This document shows positions 1 through 7,708 of a stretch of 19,720 nucleotides of DNA, in pieces. Within the stretch, counting starts at the first letter, position 1, and the number at the start of each line of letters is the position of its first letter. The notes beneath the pieces are model-generated. The model was not told where the DNA came from, made no database searches, and saw only the letters and a list, made by a program, of their open reading frames with translations. Source of the DNA: Actinobacteria bacterium UBA2279 (GTDB lineage: Bacteria; Actinomycetota; Coriobacteriia; Anaerosomatales; Anaerosomataceae); assembly GCA_002347365.1 (NCBI GenBank), contig DDWT01000025.1, forward strand, positions 19,442-39,161, read 5' to 3'. Both the position numbers and the translations under genes were made by a program.

Positions 1-285
1 GCGGCGGGCTTGCTTGGCGCGGAGTTCGCGTCTCCATACCGCACGGGCACCCACGCGCTCGCGGAGGTGCTGGTCGGTATCACGCTGCTGCTAGGCGCCT
101 GGCTCTATCACGCAGGGAAACGGAGCGGGTATGTCATGCTCGCCGGTGGTTTCGGAGCCCTGGCCTACACTGCGATCAACGCGATCGGTGGCTACCCCAC
201 GATGTCGGCGATGTGGGGGGTGCTCCTGGTGGTCTTCGCGCTGAGCGTCCTCGCGTTGTTGACGATGCTCACGCAGGCCCCGTAG
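1..285 (+). CDS. C-terminal end of a small integral membrane protein (partial)
   Basis: The frame is open from the first base of the window and ends at TAG 283-285, so this is probably the tail of a longer gene. A TTG at base 10 could be a start, but no ribosome binding site can be seen before it. The visible 94 residues hold three likely membrane helices: one rich in Leu/Gly/Ala ending in AWLYHAG, one around MLAGGFGALAYTAINAIGG, and a C-terminal one around VLLVVFALSVLALLTML. Short basic loops (HAGKRSG) separate them. No catalytic motif is visible and I do not recognise the family. The next gene on this strand is preceded by its own putative promoter and leader, so this one is probably a separate unit. 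Confidence 0.6.
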   Translation, partial: AAGLLGAEFASPYRTGTHALAEVLVGITLLLGAWLYHAGKRSGYVMLAGGFGALAYTAINAIGGYPTMSAMWGVLLVVFALSVLALLTMLTQAP

Positions 286-324
286 TCGCCGGTTTGCCCT
301 ACAGGTGCGTTCATCTGATACCGA

Positions 325-330
325 TATATT
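325..330 (+). promoter_or_regulatory. Candidate -10 element upstream of the 406 gene
   Basis: TATATT matches the TATAAT consensus at 5 of 6 positions and sits in a locally AT-richer patch of an otherwise G+C-rich region. The implied start of transcription is near base 337, which would give a leader of about 70 nt made almost wholly of the two hairpins described next. No convincing -35 hexamer is found at 16-18 nt upstream, so the call is weak. Confidence 0.35.
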
Positions 331-339
331 GAGGGTAGG

Positions 340-368
340 CAGTCGATCGCCGTGCCGACGATCGACTG
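340..368 (+). promoter_or_regulatory. Perfect 10-bp inverted repeat (hairpin or operator)
   Basis: CAGTCGATCG (340-349) is followed after a 9-nt loop by its exact reverse complement CGATCGACTG (359-368). It lies just after the candidate -10 and before the 406 gene. It could be a DNA operator placed around the start of transcription or an RNA hairpin in the leader. There is no downstream T-run, so an ordinary intrinsic terminator for the upstream membrane gene is less likely. Its last three bases are shared with a second hairpin at 366-393. Confidence 0.55.
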
Positions 369-393
369 ATGGCAGCCCCATGTGGGTCATCAG
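366..393 (+). promoter_or_regulatory. Second leader hairpin just before the RBS
   Basis: CTGATG (366-371) pairs with CATCAG (388-393), with an inner CCCA/TGGG pairing (377-380 with 383-386). It overlaps the first hairpin by three bases (366-368), so the outer parts of the two stems compete. It ends five bases before the GGAGG ribosome binding site at 398-402. The arrangement is suggestive of translational control but is only a sequence-based reading. Confidence 0.4.
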
Positions 394-405
394 TGATGGA
401 GGCGT

Positions 406-786
406 ATGCCGATGCCGCGTCCGCGGCAGTACCGGGAGTGGTCGCTCAGCGAGCGGCTACCGAGTGAGATCAGCGTCGAGCAGGCTCGGGATATACTGCT
501 GGATTGTTTCGCAACGGTCCACGGTCCGCACTACGCCGTCACCAAAGCGCATTTCGGCATCGTTGCCGACGAGACGACGATCCGGCGCAGCGTCAAGGGC
601 TCGTTGCGGCTTGCCTTCAAGCACGTTGGCGGCGACTTCGACCACCCCACACCGGACGCTCTGGCGAAAGTGACACACCACCTTCGTGACAAGTCGCTTG
701 CCTGGGGTACGCCGACCGATGTCGTGGCGCGACATCATCTGGAGATCACGCGTGTACTCATGCGCGTTCCGGGCGCAGAGGCCTAA
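406..786 (+). CDS. Hypothetical protein, 126 aa, unrecognised
   Basis: A soluble-looking, His- and Arg-rich protein of 126 residues with no membrane segment, signal peptide or metal motif that I can name. I do not recognise the family. Predicted secondary structure is largely helical: residues about 23-37 (SVEQARDILLDCFATV) and 85-120 (LAKVTHHLRDKS to EITRVLMRV) look like amphipathic helices. GGAGG at 398-402 precedes two in-frame ATGs: 406 (3-nt spacing) and 412 (9-nt spacing). The second has the more usual spacing, so the protein may be 124 aa. The gene is convergent with the flavoprotein gene; its TAA (784-786) interlocks with the opposing stop. The structured leader upstream is the main clue to regulation. 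Confidence 0.7.
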   Translation: MPMPRPRQYREWSLSERLPSEISVEQARDILLDCFATVHGPHYAVTKAHFGIVADETTIRRSVKGSLRLAFKHVGGDFDHPTPDALAKVTHHLRDKSLAWGTPTDVVARHHLEITRVLMRVPGAEA

Positions 787-2126
787 CTGGTCGTCCAGTT
801 GATGACCTCGGTGAACGCCGGATGGATCGCGCGAGTCGCAGCGATCTGCTCGATGGTGAGTCCGGCGCGCACGGCCAGGGCGTAGGTGTAGATGAGATCC
901 GCGGCTCCATGTGCAACGAGATGAGCCCCCAGCACCGTGCCGTCCTCGGCCAGCACCACCTTCACCAGCCCGGCTCGTCTATCCGAGATGATCGCCGCCC
1001 CAACGTATTCCGGCGTGCCACGAACCACCCGGCATGCGATGCCTCTCTCGGCTGCCTGGGCCTCTGAAAGGCCGACCTGTGCGAGTTCGGGCACGGTGAA
1101 ACATGCCGTCGGGATCGCGCTGGTGTCCACCGTCTGCGGACTTCCCGTGATGATCGACCGTGCCACAGCGCCTCCGTGGACGCTGGCGATCGGTGTGAGC
1201 ATCATCAGCCCGGTCGCATCTCCGGCAAACCAGACGCGAGGGTTTGTGGAACGCAGGGCGCCGTCGAGCACCGGACGGCCGTGCTCGCCCAGTTCAACGC
1301 CGGCGACTTCGAGGCCAAGGTCAGCGATAGCGGGACGCCGTCCCGTGGCCATCAGGACGTGCTCAGCGGACAGATGCCGCTGTTCGGCGCCTATCTGGTA
1401 GCTGACAGTGAGATCACCCTTCATCCCGGCTATGGAGCTCACAGACGCGTTGTGCACGAACATGACACCGAGTTGTTCGAGTGCTGCTACCGCAAGCGCT
1501 ACCGTGTCGCGGTCGAAGGGTGCCAAGATCTCATCGCGGACGAGCACGGTGACCTTGGTTCCGAAAGACGCGTAGATGCCTGCGAACTCCATGGCGATAT
1601 AGCCGGCGCCGATGATGACCAGCGATCGGGGGGGCTCGGCGTAGCGGAGCGCATCGTCACTGATGTCTGCGAGTTCCACTCCCGGGATCGGCGGCAGTAC
1701 CGCTTCAGAGCCGGTCGCCACTACCACCGCGCCGGGCGTGAACACGTTCTGGCCAACGGCTACATCGGTGGGCGAGACGAAGCGGGCGGACTCCGCGATG
1801 TGGCGGATGCCGCGGGCGGCCATGATGCCTTCCTGATCGCCGGCGTACGTCTCCTGTGCGTGCCACTTCCAGGCGAGCACGCTCGGCCAGTCCAACTCAA
1901 CGTCTCCGGCAAGCACGCCGAACTGTTCGGCACGCAGGACGTTCCTGTAGACCTGCGCCGAGTTGAAGAGCGCTTTCTTCGGCATACAGCCGTTCCATAG
2001 ACACGTGCCGCCGACCTTGCCGGGCTCGGCCACGAGCACCGACAGTCCCTCGGCGGCCACCGCTCGCGACACAGCGTTTCCGGCTGTTCCCGCACCGATC
2101 ACCAGAACGTCGACGTGTTCGGCCAT
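783..2126 (-). CDS. FAD-dependent pyridine nucleotide-disulfide oxidoreductase (class I)
   Basis: A 447-aa flavoprotein of the glutathione reductase / dihydrolipoyl dehydrogenase / mycothione reductase family, a usual length for it. Seen directly: the N-terminal FAD motif GAGTAG (residues 11-16), the redox-active disulfide in GGTCLWNGCMPKK (C42 and C47, CxxxxC), a second Rossmann motif GAGYIAMEFA for NAD(P)H, the second FAD-contact segment around NPRVWFAGDATG, and the C-terminal HPAFTE carrying the catalytic His/Glu. The active-site loop reads CLWNGC instead of the common CxNVGC. The substrate cannot be assigned from sequence: no pyruvate or 2-oxoacid dehydrogenase genes adjoin it, so lipoamide dehydrogenase is not favoured over a thiol disulfide reductase. 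On the minus strand GGGGG (2132-2136) lies about 5 nt before the ATG. It is divergent from the ABC-F gene with 32 bp between start codons. Confidence 0.88.
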   Translation of the reverse strand: MAEHVDVLVIGAGTAGNAVSRAVAAEGLSVLVAEPGKVGGTCLWNGCMPKKALFNSAQVYRNVLRAEQFGVLAGDVELDWPSVLAWKWHAQETYAGDQEGIMAARGIRHIAESARFVSPTDVAVGQNVFTPGAVVVATGSEAVLPPIPGVELADISDDALRYAEPPRSLVIIGAGYIAMEFAGIYASFGTKVTVLVRDEILAPFDRDTVALAVAALEQLGVMFVHNASVSSIAGMKGDLTVSYQIGAEQRHLSAEHVLMATGRRPAIADLGLEVAGVELGEHGRPVLDGALRSTNPRVWFAGDATGLMMLTPIASVHGGAVARSIITGSPQTVDTSAIPTACFTVPELAQVGLSEAQAAERGIACRVVRGTPEYVGAAIISDRRAGLVKVVLAEDGTVLGAHLVAHGAADLIYTYALAVRAGLTIEQIAATRAIHPAFTEVINWTTS

Positions 2127-2142
2127 AAGAGCCCCCTTGAGG

Positions 2143-2151
2143 TGGTAGACT
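2143..2151 (+). promoter_or_regulatory. Extended -10 promoter of the ABC-F gene, probably leaderless
   Basis: TGGTAGACT fits an extended -10 (TGn followed by TAnnnT). Transcription would begin near 2158, next to the GTG start at 2159, implying a leaderless message. The only SD-like string (GAGGTGG, 2139-2145) is 13 nt from the start, too far for normal use, which supports this reading. No clear -35 is seen. Confidence 0.4.
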
Positions 2152-2158
2152 GTTCCCC

Positions 2159-4150
<1,992 letters not shown>

Positions 4151-4176
4151 AGGGGGGAGCATGAGGCAATCTGACT

Positions 4177-4194
4177 TTGTAACAATGTTTACAA
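4177..4194. promoter_or_regulatory. Candidate Rex-type redox operator upstream of nuoA
   Basis: The 18-bp sequence TTGTAACAATGTTTACAA is a near-palindrome: 14 of 18 positions match its own reverse complement, with perfect outer hexamers TTGTAA/TTACAA. It has the same length and the TTGT...ACAA ends of known Rex operators (for example the clostridial TTGTTAANNNNTTAACAA form, 11 of 14 defined positions). Rex is an NADH/NAD+ sensing repressor that controls nuo in Streptomyces. Here the site covers the -35 hexamer of the nuo promoter, where binding would block RNA polymerase. The protein that binds is not in the window, so the identity is inferred. Confidence 0.55.
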
Positions 4195-4217
4195 GCTCAG
4201 CGACTTCATGCTATAAA
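4188..4217 (+). promoter_or_regulatory. nuo operon promoter
   Basis: TTTACA (4188-4193, 5 of 6 to TTGACA), an 18-nt spacer, then TATAAA (4212-4217, 5 of 6) preceded by TG at 4209-4210 as an extended -10. Transcription would start near 4224, leaving a leader of about 28 nt that holds a small CCTT/AAGG stem (4226-4238) and the GGGGGA ribosome binding site of nuoA. This is the best promoter match in the window and it overlaps the palindromic operator. Confidence 0.65.
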
Positions 4218-4251
4218 GCCGAATACCTTGTTCTAAGGATTGGGGGATCCG

Positions 4252-4620
4252 GTGCAGTTTGCTTCGTCTGACAGCTTGCTGTTCGTGCTGGGGCTTGCAG
4301 CCGGACCGGTCGTCTTCCTGTTGATCCTGTTCGGCGTCAACCACCTCCTCGCACCGCGTTCGCAAGCTGATACGAAGCTTGAGGCCTTCGAGTGCGGTAT
4401 CCCTCAGGGGGGCTCTCCCTGGCGACCGGTCAACATCCGTTTCTCCACGATCGCGTTGCTCTTCGTGATCTTCGATGCCGAGGCGGTCCTGCTCTTCGCA
4501 GTCGCTCCGGGTGTGCGCGGCTCTGTGATCGGAGCCATCGAGGTGGGGTCTTTCGCGATCTTCCTCGCCTTCGGCCTCTACTATGCGTGGGGAAAGGGGG
4601 CCTTGCGTTGGCCTTCGTAG
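4252..4620 (+). CDS. nuoA: NADH-quinone oxidoreductase subunit A (NuoA)
   Basis: A small membrane subunit of complex I, near the quinone-channel entrance beside NuoH and NuoJ. The 122 residues are a normal length and give three membrane helices. Family marks are visible: TKLEAFECGIPQGGSPWRP in the loop after helix 1, FSTIALLFVIFDAEAVLLF with the conserved acidic FDAE in helix 2, and a third helix ending AFGLYYAWGKG. I chose GTG 4252 because GGGGGA (4242-4247) lies four bases before it; a TTG at 4240 in the same frame overlaps this ribosome binding site and is unlikely. It is the first gene of the operon and overlaps nuoB by 13 bp. Confidence 0.93.
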   Translation: MQFASSDSLLFVLGLAAGPVVFLLILFGVNHLLAPRSQADTKLEAFECGIPQGGSPWRPVNIRFSTIALLFVIFDAEAVLLFAVAPGVRGSVIGAIEVGSFAIFLAFGLYYAWGKGALRWPS

Positions 4621-5201
4621 ATGACCTCGGCAAGGCGCTCGACCGTTCCCCCGGCGGCGGGATCATACTCACCAGTGTCGATGCGATCATGGACTGGTCA
4701 CGCGGCAAGTCTCTGTGGACGATGCCCCTGGGTACCGCCTGCTGCGCGATGGAGCTCATTGCCGCGTCGTTCTCGCGCTTCGACTTCGACAGGCACGGGA
4801 CCATCCCCCGGGCCGATCCTCGACACACCGATGTCATGGTCGTTGCGGGGACGATAACGCACAAGATGGCGCCGGCCGCGAAGCGGCTGTGGGAGCAGAT
4901 GCCCGATCCGAAGTGGTGCATTGCCATGGGCAACTGCGCAGTGTCAGGCGGCATCTTCTACTACGACACGTACTCGGTGGTGCGCGGCGTCGACGAGTTC
5001 CTCCCGGTGGATGTCTACATCGCGGGGTGTCCTCCGCGGCCTGAGTCGCTACAAGACGCCATCTTCCAGCTTCGCAAGAAAGTGGCGTCGGATTCCATAT
5101 CACCCGGGCGCGAGCGCGAGGTTGAGTACCTGCTGCCGCTGCCCTCGGGTCGGCGTCGGGGCGACGTAGCCGCCGCGCGGCTGGATGGTGAGCAGTCGTG
5201 A
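4608..5201 (+). CDS. nuoB: NADH-quinone oxidoreductase subunit B (NuoB)
   Basis: The peripheral subunit that carries cluster N2, the final [4Fe-4S] donor to quinone. All four ligands can be seen: the tandem C45-C46 in GTACCAMEL, C110 in MGNCAVSGG and C141 in GCPPRPE. The 197-residue length is usual. The frame is open far upstream, so the start needs a choice: TTG 4608 has AAAGGGGG (4593-4600) seven bases before it and gives a normal N-terminus; a GTG at 4587 is the alternative. Either way it overlaps the end of nuoA, consistent with translational coupling. The C-terminus (after about residue 165) is a charged, Arg-rich tail less conserved in the family. Confidence 0.94.
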   Translation: MAFVDDLGKALDRSPGGGIILTSVDAIMDWSRGKSLWTMPLGTACCAMELIAASFSRFDFDRHGTIPRADPRHTDVMVVAGTITHKMAPAAKRLWEQMPDPKWCIAMGNCAVSGGIFYYDTYSVVRGVDEFLPVDVYIAGCPPRPESLQDAIFQLRKKVASDSISPGREREVEYLLPLPSGRRRGDVAAARLDGEQS

Positions 5202-5659
5202 ACATCGACGAGCTGCGCGAACACCTCTGCGAGACGTACCCCGACCTGTGCCCGCTGTTTTCGATCGAGTTCGGTGACGGCTCTCTGACCGTCTCGCCGG
5301 TGCGCCTGCACTCCGCGGCTGCCGACATGCTGGACCTCGGTTTCGATCGTCTCGGCATGGTGACCGCCGTGGATCGTGGCGAGACGTTCGAGCTCGTCTA
5401 CCGCCTCCAGTCCCGCGACATGGGTGCCGGCGTGTTCCTCAAGACGCACGTGCCGCGCACCGACCCGCATATCCGGTCGGTGAACGACCTTTGGCCTGCC
5501 GCGAACTGGCAGGAGCGCGAGGTCTACGACATGTTCGGCATCATCTTTGACGGTCACCCGGACCTGCGCCGCATCCTGTTGACGGATGACTGGGTGGGCT
5601 ACCCGCTTCGCAAAGATTACGAAGACGAGCGGATGATCCGCCGTCCTGACTACATCTAG
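5198..5659 (+). CDS. nuoC: NADH-quinone oxidoreductase subunit C (NuoC, 30 kDa-type)
   Basis: A 153-aa peripheral-arm subunit that packs against NuoD. The family signature is plain near the C-terminus: WQEREVYDMFGIIFDGHPDL (104-123) followed by LRRILLTDDWVGYPLRKDY. It is a separate gene, not fused to nuoD as in E. coli. The start GTG 5198 overlaps the nuoB stop in a GTGA junction. The preceding alpha-beta domain (LGMVTAVDRGETFELVYRL) is the usual one, with a rather short N-terminus. Confidence 0.93.
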   Translation: MNIDELREHLCETYPDLCPLFSIEFGDGSLTVSPVRLHSAAADMLDLGFDRLGMVTAVDRGETFELVYRLQSRDMGAGVFLKTHVPRTDPHIRSVNDLWPAANWQEREVYDMFGIIFDGHPDLRRILLTDDWVGYPLRKDYEDERMIRRPDYI

Positions 5660-5669
5660 GAGGTGTGCG

Positions 5670-6764
5670 ATGTCTGACGAACTCGTCGTGAACATAGGCC
5701 CGTCGCACCCCTCCACTCACGGTGTATGCCGCATGGTGACCACGCTGGACGGCGAGATCGTGCGCCACGTCGAGGTCGTTATCGGCCACCTCCACCGCGG
5801 CATCGAGAAGATGGCCGAGAATCGCACGTACCTGCAGGTCGTCCCCCTCACCGACCGCCTTGACTACGTCGGGTCCATGTATGCGAACTGGGCGTACTGC
5901 CGCGCCGTAGAGCGCCTGGCCGGCATCCGCGTACCTGAGCGAGCTGAGTACATTCGCGTTATCGTATGCGAGCTCCAGCGCATCGCAAGCCACATGATGG
6001 CGGTCGGTCCTGCGGGCGCCGATGTGGGTGCGACCAGCGTGTTCATGTACACGTTCGCCCAGCGCGAACAGGTCATCGATCTGTTCGAGCAGCTGTGCGG
6101 TGCACGTCTGACGTACAACTACGTTCGCCCCGGCGGTGTGTCTCAGGACGCTCCTGCCGGGTGGGCTGAGAATGTGCGGGCCTTCTGCCGCACGCATCCG
6201 TCCGCGATGGCGGAAGTGGACCGGCTGCTGTTCGGCAACGTCATCGCCCGGCAGCGCATGAAAGGCATCGGCGTGCTTTCCGCCGAAGACGCGGTCGGGT
6301 GGGGCGCATCGGGACCTGTCGCGCGCGGATCGGGCGTCAGCTGGGATCTTCGCCGAGACGACCCGTACAGCGTCTATCCCAGACTGGACTTCGACGTACC
6401 CGTGGGCAGCAACGGCGATAGCTACGATCGCGCACGCGTGCGCCTGTGGGAGTGCATCGAGAGCTGCCGCATCATCGGGCAGGCGCTCGACCAGATGGAA
6501 GCGGGCCCGGTGATGGCAGAAGCCGTCCCGCGGCTGCTGGCTCCGCGACCTGGCGAGGCCTACGACCACATCGAGAGCGCACGCGGTTCTCTCGGCGTCT
6601 ATCTGGTGTCCGACGGTTCTCCGCGCCCGTACCGCATGAAGGTCCGCTCGCCTGCGTTCTGCAATCTGGCGCTGCTTCCCATGCTTGCCGAAGGACACAC
6701 CCTCTCCGACCTCGTCGTCATCCTGGGTTCACTCGACCCCATCTTCGGGGAGGTGGACCGGTGA
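5670..6764 (+). CDS. nuoD: NADH-quinone oxidoreductase subunit D (NuoD, 49 kDa-type)
   Basis: A 364-aa subunit that forms the quinone-head pocket with NuoB. The quinone-site residues of the family are present: the His in GPSHPSTHG (H13/H17) and the Tyr in TDRLDYVGSM (Y66). The ending GSLDPIFGEVDR is the characteristic C-terminus, so the gene is full length. The residues that bind nickel in related [NiFe] hydrogenases are absent, which separates it from hydrogenase large subunits. The start ATG 5670 has a strong AGGAGGTG (5657-5664) ribosome binding site. It overlaps nuoH by 4 bp. Confidence 0.95.
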   Translation: MSDELVVNIGPSHPSTHGVCRMVTTLDGEIVRHVEVVIGHLHRGIEKMAENRTYLQVVPLTDRLDYVGSMYANWAYCRAVERLAGIRVPERAEYIRVIVCELQRIASHMMAVGPAGADVGATSVFMYTFAQREQVIDLFEQLCGARLTYNYVRPGGVSQDAPAGWAENVRAFCRTHPSAMAEVDRLLFGNVIARQRMKGIGVLSAEDAVGWGASGPVARGSGVSWDLRRDDPYSVYPRLDFDVPVGSNGDSYDRARVRLWECIESCRIIGQALDQMEAGPVMAEAVPRLLAPRPGEAYDHIESARGSLGVYLVSDGSPRPYRMKVRSPAFCNLALLPMLAEGHTLSDLVVILGSLDPIFGEVDR

Positions 6765-7708
6765 GCTTCTTCTGGGGCCTTCTGTGGGGCGTGTCCGGCG
6801 TGCTCGTGATCGCCGGCGGGGCGATCATCGGCGTGTGGTGGGAGCGCAAGGTGTCCGCGCGCATCCAGCTCCGGCTGGGGCCGCAACAGATCGGCCCCGC
6901 GGGCTCCCTGCAGATGATCGCGGACGTGCCCAAGCTGCTATTGAAAGAGGATATCGTCCCTCAAGCCGCCGACGCGCCGTTCTTCCGCTATGCGCCGCTC
7001 GCGGTGTTCGCTCCCGTTGCGATGTCGGTAGCCGTCATCCCGTTCGCCGTCGGCTGGGCGCCTTTTGACAGCACCGTCGGGGCACTATTCTTCCTGGCTG
7101 TGCCGTCCATCTCCGTGCTCGGCATCCTGTTCTCGGCGTGGGCATCGCACAACACACTGTCCACGCTGGGCGGCGTCCGCGCCGCGGCACAGATGGTCAG
7201 CTACGAAGTCCCGCGCTCGCTGTCGGTGCTCTCGGTACTGGTATTGGCCGGCACGTTGCGGCCGGTCGCTGTGATGGATGCGTGGGAGTGGTGGTGGATC
7301 CCGGTCACGTTCGTGGGCTTCATCGTCTATCTGATCTCTTCGATCGCCGAGATGAACCGCGGCCCCTTCGACATCCCGGAGGCGGAGTCCGAGCTGGTGG
7401 CAGGGTACTTCGCTGACTACGCCGGCATCCGCTGGGCGGTCTTCATGATGGGGGAGTACGGCGGGATGATCTCAGCGAGCCTGTTCGGGGCGGCGATGTT
7501 CCTCGGCGGATATCGCCTGTTGCCCGGCGCGTTCGGCATCGTCGCCTTCATCGCGGTAGGGGCGCTGCTGATTACCATCATCATGTGGGTGAAGTGGACC
7601 TTCCCGCGTATGCGTCAAGATCAGCTCATGTCGTTTTGCTGGAAGATCCTCACGCCAGTGGCACTGGTCCAGCTCGTCGTCGCGGGGGTGATCGCCGCAT
7701 GGCTGTAG
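6761..7708 (+). CDS. nuoH: NADH-quinone oxidoreductase subunit H (NuoH)
   Basis: The membrane subunit (eight helices in the family) that links the quinone chamber to the proton-pumping arm. Signatures seen in the 315 residues: WERKVSARIQLRLGP (27-41), AAAQMVSYEVPRSL (from 141), and the acidic loop AEMNRGPFDIPEAESELV (196-213) that couples quinone chemistry to the membrane arm. Start GTG 6761 lies in a GTGA overlap with the nuoD stop and has GGGGAGGTGG five bases before it. The frame stays open upstream, but those residues lie inside nuoD and do not look like NuoH. In most operons nuoE, nuoF and nuoG would come before this gene; here nuoD leads directly to nuoH. Confidence 0.94.
   Translation: MSFFWGLLWGVSGVLVIAGGAIIGVWWERKVSARIQLRLGPQQIGPAGSLQMIADVPKLLLKEDIVPQAADAPFFRYAPLAVFAPVAMSVAVIPFAVGWAPFDSTVGALFFLAVPSISVLGILFSAWASHNTLSTLGGVRAAAQMVSYEVPRSLSVLSVLVLAGTLRPVAVMDAWEWWWIPVTFVGFIVYLISSIAEMNRGPFDIPEAESELVAGYFADYAGIRWAVFMMGEYGGMISASLFGAAMFLGGYRLLPGAFGIVAFIAVGALLITIIMWVKWTFPRMRQDQLMSFCWKILTPVALVQLVVAGVIAAWL

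Noticed and set aside
340..368. The 10-bp inverted repeat as an intrinsic terminator of the first gene.
   Set aside because: No T-run follows and the repeat lies after a candidate -10, so an operator or leader role fits better.
1176..2000. A long plus-strand frame opposite the flavoprotein gene.
   Set aside because: The minus-strand protein has all family motifs; the plus frame is an antisense shadow of G+C-rich codons with no recognisable domain.
783..2126. Assignment as lipoamide dehydrogenase (lpd).
   Set aside because: No 2-oxoacid dehydrogenase or glycine cleavage genes adjoin it and the active-site loop is atypical, so only the family is given.
4161..4271. A 36-codon frame starting at ATG 4161 after a good GGGGGGAG site, overlapping the nuoA start.
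   Set aside because: It runs over the operator and the nuo promoter, has an unremarkable product, and would not be on the main nuo transcript. It could be a leader peptide on read-through from the ABC-F gene, but nothing else supports it.
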